Below the pieces are notes generated by a model. That model was not told the origin of the DNA, searched no databases, and was given only the letters and a program-made list of their open reading frames with translations. DNA of 7,709 nucleotides from Bacteroidales bacterium. Its GTDB lineage: Bacteria > Bacteroidota > Bacteroidia > Bacteroidales > UBA12077. The position numbers and the translations under genes are program-made. Of this stretch, positions 1 through 5,663 are shown piece by piece (the first letter of the stretch is position 1; each line of letters opens with the position of its first letter). The DNA is taken from positions 1-7,709 of the forward strand of contig JAUVUS010000103.1 of the NCBI GenBank assembly GCA_030600865.1. Reading direction: 5' to 3'.

Positions 1-190
1 AATAGAAATGCCTGAAGAAAAGTGGTTTACAAACCTGACAAAAGTAGGGAATGTAGGTTCTGCATCTATTTATATAATTTTAGAAGAATTATTCCATTCA
101 GGTAATCTCAAAAAAGGTGAAAAGATTTTATTAATGGTACCGGAAAGTGGGCGATTTTCATACGCATACGCGTATTTAACAGTTATTTAG
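1..190 (+). CDS. 3-oxoacyl-ACP synthase III (KAS III)-like protein, C-terminal fragment
   Basis: This is the 3' end of a gene that begins before the window; the reading frame is open from base 2 and ends at TAG 188-190, giving about 62 residues. The segment KVGNVGSASIYIILEEL matches the C-terminal half of KAS III enzymes, where the Asn of the GN(T/V)xSAS motif (codon 50-52 here) is one of the Cys-His-Asn catalytic residues. KAS III enzymes condense an acyl-CoA or acyl-ACP with malonyl-ACP, in the cytosol. The last residues read VPESGRFSYAYAYLTVI, whereas housekeeping FabH usually ends in a GGGLTWG-type strand. This suggests a KAS III relative used in a specialised lipid or polyketide-like pathway rather than the primary FabH. 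The Met at base 8 is internal, not a start. Family assignment is fairly firm; the exact role is not resolvable from this fragment. Confidence 0.8.
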   Translation, partial: IEMPEEKWFTNLTKVGNVGSASIYIILEELFHSGNLKKGEKILLMVPESGRFSYAYAYLTVI

Positions 191-213
191 AAATTGCTTC
201 TATTTATATACAT

Positions 214-250
214 AAAAACCTGTAGATCAATCTGCAGGTTTTTTTCTTTT
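214..250 (+). terminator. Rho-independent terminator after the KAS III-like gene
   Basis: A 13-bp stem (214-226 with 231-243, one G-T pair) closes a 4-nt TCAA loop. The GC-containing core is CCTGTAGA/TCTGCAGG, and a T-rich tail runs to 250. It starts 23 nt after the stop codon at 190. The A-run on the left arm means it could also work in the opposite direction. Confidence 0.88.
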
Positions 251-267
251 CTAAATACCAATTATAA

Positions 268-298
268 TTGTGTAATTAACCAATAAACCTTATTTTAG
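268..298 (+). promoter_or_regulatory. Possible promoter of the double adenylate kinase gene
   Basis: A TTG at 268-270 and TATTTTAG at 291-298 are separated by 20 nt. This resembles the Bacteroidota consensus TTG-N19/20-TAnnTTTG with one mismatch in the downstream element. It lies between the preceding terminator and the ATG at 336. In DNA this AT-rich, such a match can arise by chance, so it is a weak call. Confidence 0.3.
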
Positions 299-335
299 CT
301 TTTGGACAAAAGTTAACCTCTAAAATTTTAACTAA

Positions 336-1505
336 ATGTATAATATCGCATTATTTGGCCCTCCCGGGGCAGGAAAAGGAACTCAGTCACGTAAGCTGAT
401 TGAGAAATACAACTTAGCCTATATATCAACAGGAGATATTTTAAGAGACGAAATAGCTGCAGGATCAAAACTTGGTATGCAGGCAAAAAGTGTTATCGAA
501 AAAGGTGGTTTAGTATCTGATGAAATCATTGTTCAGATAATCGAGAAAAAAATCAAGACAAATACAGAAGTAAATGGTTTCCTATTTGATGGTTTTCCCC
601 GTACTATTGTTCAGGCTTATATTCTTGAAGGTTTATTACTCAAACTAAATACATCTTTAAACTGCATGGTTCGTTTAGAAGTTCCAAAGGATGTTTTAAT
701 GGAAAGAATGCTCGAACGGGCAAAAAAAGAAAAGAGGATAGACGATACAACTGAAGTTATTGAAAACAGACTTCAAGAATATAAGAATAAAACTATCCCG
801 GTAGCAGATTTTTATAAAGAAAAAGGAATTAAATATAGTGTTGACGGAGTGGGAAGTGTTGATGATATTTTTGAACGAATAACAAATGTTGTTGAGCAAT
901 CGCTTACAAAAACATGGCTCAATGTAGTTCTTTTTGGCCCTCCGGGATCAGGAAAAGGGACGCAGGGTAAATTATTGGCAGATAAATATAATTTGGTATA
1001 TATTTCAACAGGATCACTTCTCAGGAAAGAAATTGAAAAAGGCACTGAAATGGGTCTCGCGGCAAGGGGGTATATAGAAAAAGGGGATATTGCACCTGAT
1101 GAATTTGCTATTAAGCTGATTGAAAAACAAATTCAAACACATCCAGATGCCAAGGGATTCTTTTTTAAAGGATTTCCAAGAACCATTGTTCAGGCATATA
1201 TACTTGATGGCTTGTTAAGAAAGTTAAATTCATCGGTTTCATGTGTATTTAATTTAGATGTTCCGACATTGGAATCAATAAAACGACTAAGTGCACGTAG
1301 TAAAACTGAAAAGAATAGATATTACGATATGAATACTGATGTTATTATACGCCGACTTGAAAGTTTCCAAAACAGGACTAAACCTGTTCTAGACTATTAT
1401 GAAAAGCAAAAAAATATATACAATATAGATGGAATTGGAACAGAAGAAGAAGTACTGAAAAGACTTACCAAAAAACTGGAATTAGCATTTAAAAATGCAA
1501 GATAA
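336..1505 (+). CDS. adk: Tandem double-domain adenylate kinase, second domain degenerate
   Basis: The protein has 389 residues, twice the roughly 190 of a short-LID adenylate kinase (ATP + AMP to 2 ADP, cytosolic). Domain 1 (residues 1-190) has the P-loop GPPGAGKGT (8-16), STGDILR (31-37), DGFPRT (85-90, catalytic-type Arg89), Arg124/Arg128, the LID motif RIDD (134-137) and Arg145, so it looks fully active. Domain 2 (about 194-389) keeps the P-loop GPPGSGKGT (201-209), Arg230, Arg282, Arg317/Arg321 and Arg340. However, STGD has become STGS (227), DGFPRT has become KGFPRT (Lys278), and RxDD has become RYYD (328-331) with about two inserted LID residues. The halves still share long stretches (IVQAYIL(E/D)GLL; FGPPG(A/S)GKGTQ), so this is an in-frame internal duplication. 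The asymmetry suggests a catalytic half plus a regulatory or pseudo-enzyme half. The ATG at 336 starts directly at the domain 1 beta strand. The gene stands alone between two terminators. Confidence 0.9.
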   Translation: MYNIALFGPPGAGKGTQSRKLIEKYNLAYISTGDILRDEIAAGSKLGMQAKSVIEKGGLVSDEIIVQIIEKKIKTNTEVNGFLFDGFPRTIVQAYILEGLLLKLNTSLNCMVRLEVPKDVLMERMLERAKKEKRIDDTTEVIENRLQEYKNKTIPVADFYKEKGIKYSVDGVGSVDDIFERITNVVEQSLTKTWLNVVLFGPPGSGKGTQGKLLADKYNLVYISTGSLLRKEIEKGTEMGLAARGYIEKGDIAPDEFAIKLIEKQIQTHPDAKGFFFKGFPRTIVQAYILDGLLRKLNSSVSCVFNLDVPTLESIKRLSARSKTEKNRYYDMNTDVIIRRLESFQNRTKPVLDYYEKQKNIYNIDGIGTEEEVLKRLTKKLELAFKNAR

Positions 1506-1508
1506 ATG

Positions 1509-1548
1509 AAAGGCTCCTATCCCGATAATTATCGGGAGGAACCTTTTT
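1509..1548. terminator. Hairpin terminator between the convergent adenylate kinase and small hypothetical genes
   Basis: The hairpin starts 4 nt after the adenylate kinase stop. AAAGG-TCC-TCCCGAT (1509-1526) pairs with ATCGGGA-GGA-CCTTT (1531-1546), with a TA bulge and one C/A mismatch. The core is a perfect 16-nt palindrome at 1521-1536. The T-run at 1544-1548 favours termination of the plus-strand gene. The stop codon of the minus-strand gene (1547-1549) lies in the right arm, so the element is shared by two converging transcripts. Confidence 0.8.
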
Positions 1549-1888
1549 AATTCATAATCAATATTTCATCAATTTGCTCACAATTCTCATCAAATATCAG
1601 CGAATATGTTCCAATTTCGTATTGTGTTTTTTCTTGTATTAAGTCAATTGAAATTTCTACACATGGCACTTCAAACTCCTTGCTATTTAAATAAACAGCA
1701 ACAGCTTTTAATTGTATTCCAACATCTTCAATTTGAATTTTTTCAGGAAACTCATTCTTAAGCTGATTTACATCATTGCCGTTAAAAACATCTGCAAGTA
1801 ATCCACTCAAACTTGCTAATGTATTTTCAATTAATTGATCTTTAGTTTTATTCTGAAAGATGATACTTTCGATTTTTTCTGATATCAT
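1547..1888 (-). CDS. Hypothetical protein, 113 residues, family not recognised
   Basis: I do not recognise this protein. It starts at an ATG (complement of 1886-1888) and ends in TAA inside the shared terminator. It is acidic, has no membrane segment or signal peptide, and should be a soluble cytosolic protein. The N-terminal half (about residues 1-50) looks helical (KTKDQLIENTLASLSGLLADV). The C-terminal half alternates hydrophobic and polar residues as in beta strands (KAVAVYLNS; VPCVEISIDLI; YEIGTYSLIFDENCEQIDE), suggesting a small alpha+beta fold. There are single Cys residues at about 81 and 103, with no CxxC or metal motif. Support for it being real comes from its neat fit between the adenylate kinase terminator and a 212-nt divergent spacer, its plausible amino acid make-up, and the lack of any competing gene on the other strand. 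No partner gene suggests a role. Confidence 0.7.
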   Translation of the reverse strand: MISEKIESIIFQNKTKDQLIENTLASLSGLLADVFNGNDVNQLKNEFPEKIQIEDVGIQLKAVAVYLNSKEFEVPCVEISIDLIQEKTQYEIGTYSLIFDENCEQIDEILIMN

Positions 1889-2038
1889 AATTAAATTAGA
1901 GTTTGTTAATTAGATTCTAAAATTAATTATTCTTTTTAGATAAAAAAAAATGTAAAACGAAATTGAGTTATTATTATTAGAGTTCAAAATAAAATGTTTT
2001 TAAAAAAATACTAAAACTCAAATCTCAATACTAATATC

Positions 2039-2068
2039 TTGTTAATTAATAAAACTACACTAATTTTG
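2039..2068 (+). promoter_or_regulatory. Promoter of the nucleotidyltransferase gene (Bacteroidota consensus)
   Basis: TTG at 2039-2041, a 19-nt spacer and TAATTTTG at 2061-2068 match the TTG / TAnnTTTG promoter of the Bacteroidota primary sigma factor at every fixed position. Transcription would start near 2075, giving a leader of about 26 nt before the ATG at 2101. The leader has no Shine-Dalgarno motif and is A/T-rich, as is usual in this phylum. Confidence 0.7.
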
Positions 2069-2100
2069 AGCTTCTAAAATTCAATTAAGAAAATATACAT

Positions 2101-3006
2101 ATGGATTTAACACTATTAGTATTAGCAGCAGGCATGGGAAGCCGTTATGGTGGCTTAAAACAGCTGGATCAAGTTGGACCAAGCGGTGAAACAATTATTG
2201 ATTACTCAGTTTTTGATGCTATAGAAGCCGGGTTTAATAAAATTGTTTTCATTATTCGTAAGGATATTGAAAAAGAAATGAATGAAATGCTTTTCGAAAA
2301 ATATAGCAATAAAATTAAGATTGAATATGTATTTCAGGAATTAGATAAAATACCTGAGGGGATTGAACTGCCGGCAGATCGTGTAAAACCATGGGGAACA
2401 GGTCATGCTGTTTTAATGGCTAAAGATGTTATTAACGAACCATTTGTTGTAATTAATGCAGACGATTTTTATGGTAAAAGTGCTTTTAAAGTTGTAGCAG
2501 ATTATATGAAAAGTCAGCAGAATAATCTCAAAGGTAAAAATTGTATGGCTGGTTATTTATTAAAAAATACTCTTTCAGAACATGGAGATGTTTCGAGAGG
2601 TGTTTGTAAAGTAAATAAGGAAAACGAATTAATTGAGATTACCGAGAGAACAAAAATAGGATGGAAGCACGGAAAAATTATTGCTGATGATAATGGAAAT
2701 GATTTAGAATTGAATGGTAATATCTATGTATCAATGAATTTCTGGGGCTTCACACCTGATGTGTTTCCTGAATTAGAATCTGAATTTAAAAAGTTTATAG
2801 TTGAAAACTACGAAAACATAAAATCTGAGTATTACATTCCAAATATTGTTAGCTACCAGATTAATAATGAAAGTGCCACAGTAAAAGTTCTGGAGGCAAG
2901 CGATCAATGGTTTGGTGTAACTTATAAAGAGGATAAACCAATTGTTATAGAAAAAATTAAAGAACTAACTAATGCGGAGAAATATCCTGAAAAGCTTTGG
3001 GGATAA
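2101..3006 (+). CDS. Sugar-phosphate nucleotidyltransferase-like protein (NTP_transferase family)
   Basis: This 301-residue cytosolic protein has the hallmarks of the nucleotidyltransferase (GT-A-like) fold that joins a sugar phosphate to an NTP, releasing pyrophosphate. The N-terminal nucleotide-binding loop LAAGMGSRYGGLKQL spans residues 8-22. SGETIIDYSVFDAIEAGF follows at 28-45, WGTGHAVL at 98-105, and the metal-binding strand INADDFYG at 118-125 (Asp121/Asp122). SRGVCKV (165-171) and MNFWGFTPDVF (212-222) fit the substrate side. The C-terminus (DQWFGVTYKEDKP, ending YPEKLWG) resembles a Bacteroidota subfamily of unclear substrate, in my recollection often found beside a sugar or aminoglycoside-type kinase. 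No such kinase is next to it here. It has its own promoter, and a repeat copy begins at its stop codon. The fold is confident; the sugar and nucleotide specificity cannot be read from the sequence. Confidence 0.85.
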   Translation: MDLTLLVLAAGMGSRYGGLKQLDQVGPSGETIIDYSVFDAIEAGFNKIVFIIRKDIEKEMNEMLFEKYSNKIKIEYVFQELDKIPEGIELPADRVKPWGTGHAVLMAKDVINEPFVVINADDFYGKSAFKVVADYMKSQQNNLKGKNCMAGYLLKNTLSEHGDVSRGVCKVNKENELIEITERTKIGWKHGKIIADDNGNDLELNGNIYVSMNFWGFTPDVFPELESEFKKFIVENYENIKSEYYIPNIVSYQINNESATVKVLEASDQWFGVTYKEDKPIVIEKIKELTNAEKYPEKLWG

Positions 3007-3080
3007 TGATTTAGATAATTTACTTTCTAACTTTAATAAAATATTTGTCACTATTGATTTATACTGAATCTCAATGAGTA
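3007..3080 (+). repeat. Direct repeat, copy A (before the symporter gene)
   Basis: Bases 3007-3080 align with 4764-4835 in the same orientation, offset 1757 for the first 60 nt, then a single-base gap. Over the first 50 nt (3007-3056 against 4764-4813) I count 7 mismatches, including a block identical over 16 nt or more (TTTCTAACTTTAATAAAAT). Copy A starts immediately after the nucleotidyltransferase stop codon. Where copy B has the ATG of pcm, copy A has ATA and then an in-frame stop, so it does not encode a protein. Confidence 0.75.
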
Positions 3081-3128
3081 GTTACGTTTATAGCATGAAA
3101 ATGGTCTAGCAATTTTAGAATAAATCTA

Positions 3129-3153
3129 TAATTTCCTCAGTCTGGGGAAATTA
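3129..3153. other. Inverted repeat (hairpin) just upstream of the symporter promoter
   Basis: A 10-bp stem (3129-3138 with 3144-3153, one G-T pair) closes a 5-nt AGTCT loop: TAATTTCCTC / GGGGAAATTA. It lies 123 nt after the nucleotidyltransferase stop and ends 4 nt before the TTG of the next promoter. There is no T-run after it, so it is not a typical terminator. It could be a binding site for a dimeric regulator of the symporter, or a weak transcript-end hairpin. Confidence 0.4.
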
Positions 3154-3156
3154 AAA

Positions 3157-3187
3157 TTGACTTAAAGGATAGAATATACTATATTTG
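3157..3187 (+). promoter_or_regulatory. Promoter of the symporter gene (Bacteroidota consensus)
   Basis: TTG at 3157-3159, a 20-nt spacer and TATATTTG at 3180-3187 match the Bacteroidota consensus at all fixed positions. The predicted start near 3194 gives a leader of about 65 nt, A/T-rich and without a Shine-Dalgarno motif, before the ATG at 3260. Confidence 0.68.
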
Positions 3188-3259
3188 ATATTCAGTATTA
3201 ACAAATATTAGCTTTAATCAGATTTAAAAATATAATAATATAAGCTATAAACTACTCAT

Positions 3260-4609
3260 ATGTTAACTACCCTTGATTATATATTCATCGCCCTTTATTT
3301 TATTATTATCCTTATAGTTGGCTTTTGGACTGGGCATAAGGAAGAGAAAGAAGATTATTTAATTGCCGGAAGAAAACTAAAATCGTTTGAAGCTACTACT
3401 ACTATATTTTCAAGTAGAATTGGCGCAGCCATTCTTTTAACATATACTGCACTGGTTTATTTGTATGGACTTGGTGCATACTGGTATTTTATCGGATCAG
3501 TACTTGGTTTGTTTGTATTTTATTTCTTTGGGAAGAAAATAAAAAAACTGGGCGACGAGCAAAAATTTTATACACTGTCCGATTTCTTTTTCTATCTAAA
3601 AGGCCCTGTTGCCGGTTATTTGTCTGCTATAGTTGTTATGATTATTATGTTTGGTTGGGTAGTATTAAATTTTACTGCAGGAGCAAAACTTGTTCAGGAA
3701 TATACACCGATTAGTTATGATTGGTCGGTTATTATTATAGGTGTTATCATTTTGGCATACCTTCTGGCAGGTGGATTTAAAGCAGTTGTAAAGACTGATA
3801 TCATTCAAACCCTTGGAATTTTTCTATTGTTTATATTAATGATTTATCTTCTTGTTAATACGGATACAAAGCCAAAAATAATTTTCTCAGATCTGTTTAA
3901 TATACCAACAAAAGAAATTATAAACTTCTTCCTGGCTGGATTTTTTATTCCCATGGCTTCGCCTGAATTATGGCAACGTGTATACGCCATCGAAAACCAA
4001 AAACACTATAAACGAAGTATATTATTATCATCGGTGTTTTATTTTATCATTGGATTCATCTTATTAATGATAGGAATGGTAATTCGTATTGACATACCCG
4101 ATATTAGTGCTGATACTGCATTAATTGTGGGATTTAGCAGATTACTTCCTGTTGGTCTTGCAGGATTGTCTGTGATAATAATTTATTCTGCGGTTTCATC
4201 CTCAGCCGACACTTATATGTTTACAGCTGCTTCTACTGTAACACAGGATTTTTTGGAAAAGTCAGGTGTACTTAAGAAAGAAAAGCTTTTTATAGCATTG
4301 CGTATCATCATGGTTTTGCTAATGGTTCTTGGTGTCGTCATGGCACTTGTTTTACGCGACATTGTTGATACAACGTTTTTCTTCGTGTCATTAACTATGT
4401 CACTCGGATTTCTTGTCCTGGTTATATGGATATACCCTAAAATAAATAAGTACAGCGTGAATTTATCCATTTTATTTTGCCTTATTGGCGTAATAGTTCC
4501 AGCAATCCTGATAGGGATTTCGACATCACTGGTAATTTATGCTGTATCTTTATGTATCGTGGGATTAATTCTTGGATTGATAATCCATTGGATAAAACCC
4601 TCTTCATAA
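3260..4609 (+). CDS. Sodium:solute symporter (SSS family) permease
   Basis: This 449-residue inner-membrane protein is predicted to use the Na+ gradient to import a small solute. It is hydrophobic nearly throughout, with about 12-13 transmembrane helices by eye, starting with LDYIFIALYFIIILIVGFW (5-23). Family signatures appear in order: DYLIAGRKL (32-40) after helix 1, GGFKAVVKTDIIQ (171-183, the classic SSS loop), ASPELWQRVYA (233-243) with a following basic stretch, and SAVSSSADTYMFTAAS (310-325). The last holds the paired Ser positions that line the Na+ site in characterised SSS proteins. The length is close to the short end of the family, with no fused kinase or regulatory domain. The substrate (sugar, amino acid, nucleoside or other) cannot be told, and no catabolic genes sit beside it. 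It has its own promoter with an adjacent hairpin and is flanked by a diverged direct repeat. I saw no clear terminator in the 208 nt after its stop. Confidence 0.9.
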   Translation: MLTTLDYIFIALYFIIILIVGFWTGHKEEKEDYLIAGRKLKSFEATTTIFSSRIGAAILLTYTALVYLYGLGAYWYFIGSVLGLFVFYFFGKKIKKLGDEQKFYTLSDFFFYLKGPVAGYLSAIVVMIIMFGWVVLNFTAGAKLVQEYTPISYDWSVIIIGVIILAYLLAGGFKAVVKTDIIQTLGIFLLFILMIYLLVNTDTKPKIIFSDLFNIPTKEIINFFLAGFFIPMASPELWQRVYAIENQKHYKRSILLSSVFYFIIGFILLMIGMVIRIDIPDISADTALIVGFSRLLPVGLAGLSVIIIYSAVSSSADTYMFTAASTVTQDFLEKSGVLKKEKLFIALRIIMVLLMVLGVVMALVLRDIVDTTFFFVSLTMSLGFLVLVIWIYPKINKYSVNLSILFCLIGVIVPAILIGISTSLVIYAVSLCIVGLILGLIIHWIKPSS

Positions 4610-4763
4610 GAACAATATCTGTTACAGATTCTAATGAAATATAGTTTGTTCAAAAAGTATAATTTCCAATCATATTAGGGCCTAAGAATCTGGAGTTTAT
4701 TGGCAATACTTAAAATTATAAATTTTATGAAAACATATCTTATAATTAAATGTTAAGGATATA

Positions 4764-4835
4764 TGATTTAGAAGATTTATTTTCTAACTTTAATAAAATT
4801 TTTATCTCTTTTGATTTATGCAAACTCAATCAGTA
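4764..4835 (+). repeat. Direct repeat, copy B (upstream and start of pcm)
   Basis: This is the partner of 3007-3080. It covers the last 54 nt before pcm and its first 6 codons (ATG at 4818). Similarity appears to stop shortly after 4835. Because copy B contains a functional start codon and copy A does not, copy B is probably the working version and copy A a decayed duplicate. No element matching the TAnnTTTG promoter at all fixed positions is visible in copy B. Confidence 0.75.
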
Positions 4836-5555
4836 AATAAAAAAATATTATTATTTGTCCTAATTACATTGGGGATTATATTTTCCTCTTATACCACAAT
4901 AATAAATTATACCGATAAATACGAAAAAGTTCGACAGCGAATGGTTCGCGAGCAAATTGTAGCTAGAGGAATTAAAGATCAAAAAGTTATTCAGGCAATG
5001 CTTAATGTAAAAAGGCACTTATTTGTACCTAAAAATCAGGAACGAATGGCTTATGAGGATAGGCCTTTACCAATTGGAGAAGGACAAACCATATCGCAAC
5101 CATATATTGTTGCATTAATGACAGAAACACTTGAGTTAAATAAAAATATGCGTGTCCTTGAAATTGGAACCGGATCAGGTTATCAGGCTGCCATACTTGC
5201 TGAAATTGTTCATGAAGTTTATACTATTGAAATTATAGCATCATTAGGATTAAAAGCTAAAAAAACACTTAAAAATCTTAACTACACTAATATCAACTTT
5301 AAAATTGGCGATGGTTATAAGGGCTGGGAAGGAAATGCACCGTTTGATGCTATAATTGTAACCTGTGCCCCGACCAATATTCCAAATCCATTAAAAACCC
5401 AGTTAAAAGAAGGAGGAAAGATGATAATTCCTCTTGGAGGAAGTATAGCTCAGGAACTGGTTCTGTTTGAAAAACAAAGCGGGAAACTTATTAAAAAGGT
5501 TGTTGCTCCTGTTCGCTTTGTACCAATGGTTCGCAACGATGGCAAACGTTATTAA
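4818..5555 (+). CDS. pcm: Protein-L-isoaspartate O-methyltransferase with N-terminal hydrophobic segment
   Basis: The enzyme uses S-adenosylmethionine to methylate isoaspartyl residues in aged proteins, starting their repair. Visible signatures are PIGEGQTISQPYIVA (85-99, with the conserved Ser93), the SAM-binding motif VLEIGTGSGYQ (113-123), acidic Glu138 at the end of the next strand, GDGYKGW (164-170), APFDAIIVT (174-182) and the C-terminal RFVPMV (233-238). At 245 residues it is about 35 longer than E. coli Pcm (208). The extra N-terminus is basic and then hydrophobic (KKILLFVLITLGIIF, 8-22), with no lipobox, so it reads as a signal peptide or membrane anchor. A start at Met42 would give a 204-residue cytosolic form, but it trims the first helix slightly, so I keep the ATG at 4818. 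The dipeptidase follows after 108 nt. Function is confident; location is inferred. Confidence 0.9.
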   Translation: MQTQSVNKKILLFVLITLGIIFSSYTTIINYTDKYEKVRQRMVREQIVARGIKDQKVIQAMLNVKRHLFVPKNQERMAYEDRPLPIGEGQTISQPYIVALMTETLELNKNMRVLEIGTGSGYQAAILAEIVHEVYTIEIIASLGLKAKKTLKNLNYTNINFKIGDGYKGWEGNAPFDAIIVTCAPTNIPNPLKTQLKEGGKMIIPLGGSIAQELVLFEKQSGKLIKKVVAPVRFVPMVRNDGKRY

Positions 5556-5663
5556 ACTGTACTTTAATTAGTTTCACAATATTTGATTCTTTTTTTTATT
5601 AGAATTAAACATTTCTGTATTCTTTTCGTCTAATGTTCTATAAAAACTCAAATAATTACTTAA

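Noticed and set aside
696..1045. Two minus-strand open frames within the adenylate kinase gene
   Set aside because: They lie entirely opposite a strongly supported gene, and their translations are low-complexity (Phe/Ser-rich) with no family features.
4213..4470. Minus-strand open frame within the symporter gene
   Set aside because: It is antisense to conserved SSS motifs, and its Thr/Met/Lys-rich translation shows no recognisable motif.
4615..4629. Short hairpin after the symporter stop as a terminator
   Set aside because: The stem is only about 5 bp (ATCTG/CAGAT) and has no T-run after it.
4700..4726. TTG and TAAATTTT as a pcm promoter
   Set aside because: The spacing is only 16 nt and the downstream element has a mismatch, which is not enough in such AT-rich DNA.
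4728..4757. Nine-codon open frame upstream of pcm as a regulatory leader peptide
   Set aside because: It is short, has no run of codons suggesting attenuation, and no paired hairpins follow it. Such frames occur by chance in AT-rich spacers.
5585..5607. Weak stem around a T-run after pcm as a terminator
   Set aside because: The roughly 7-bp stem is almost all A-T with a G-T pair, and the T-run sits in the loop rather than after the stem.
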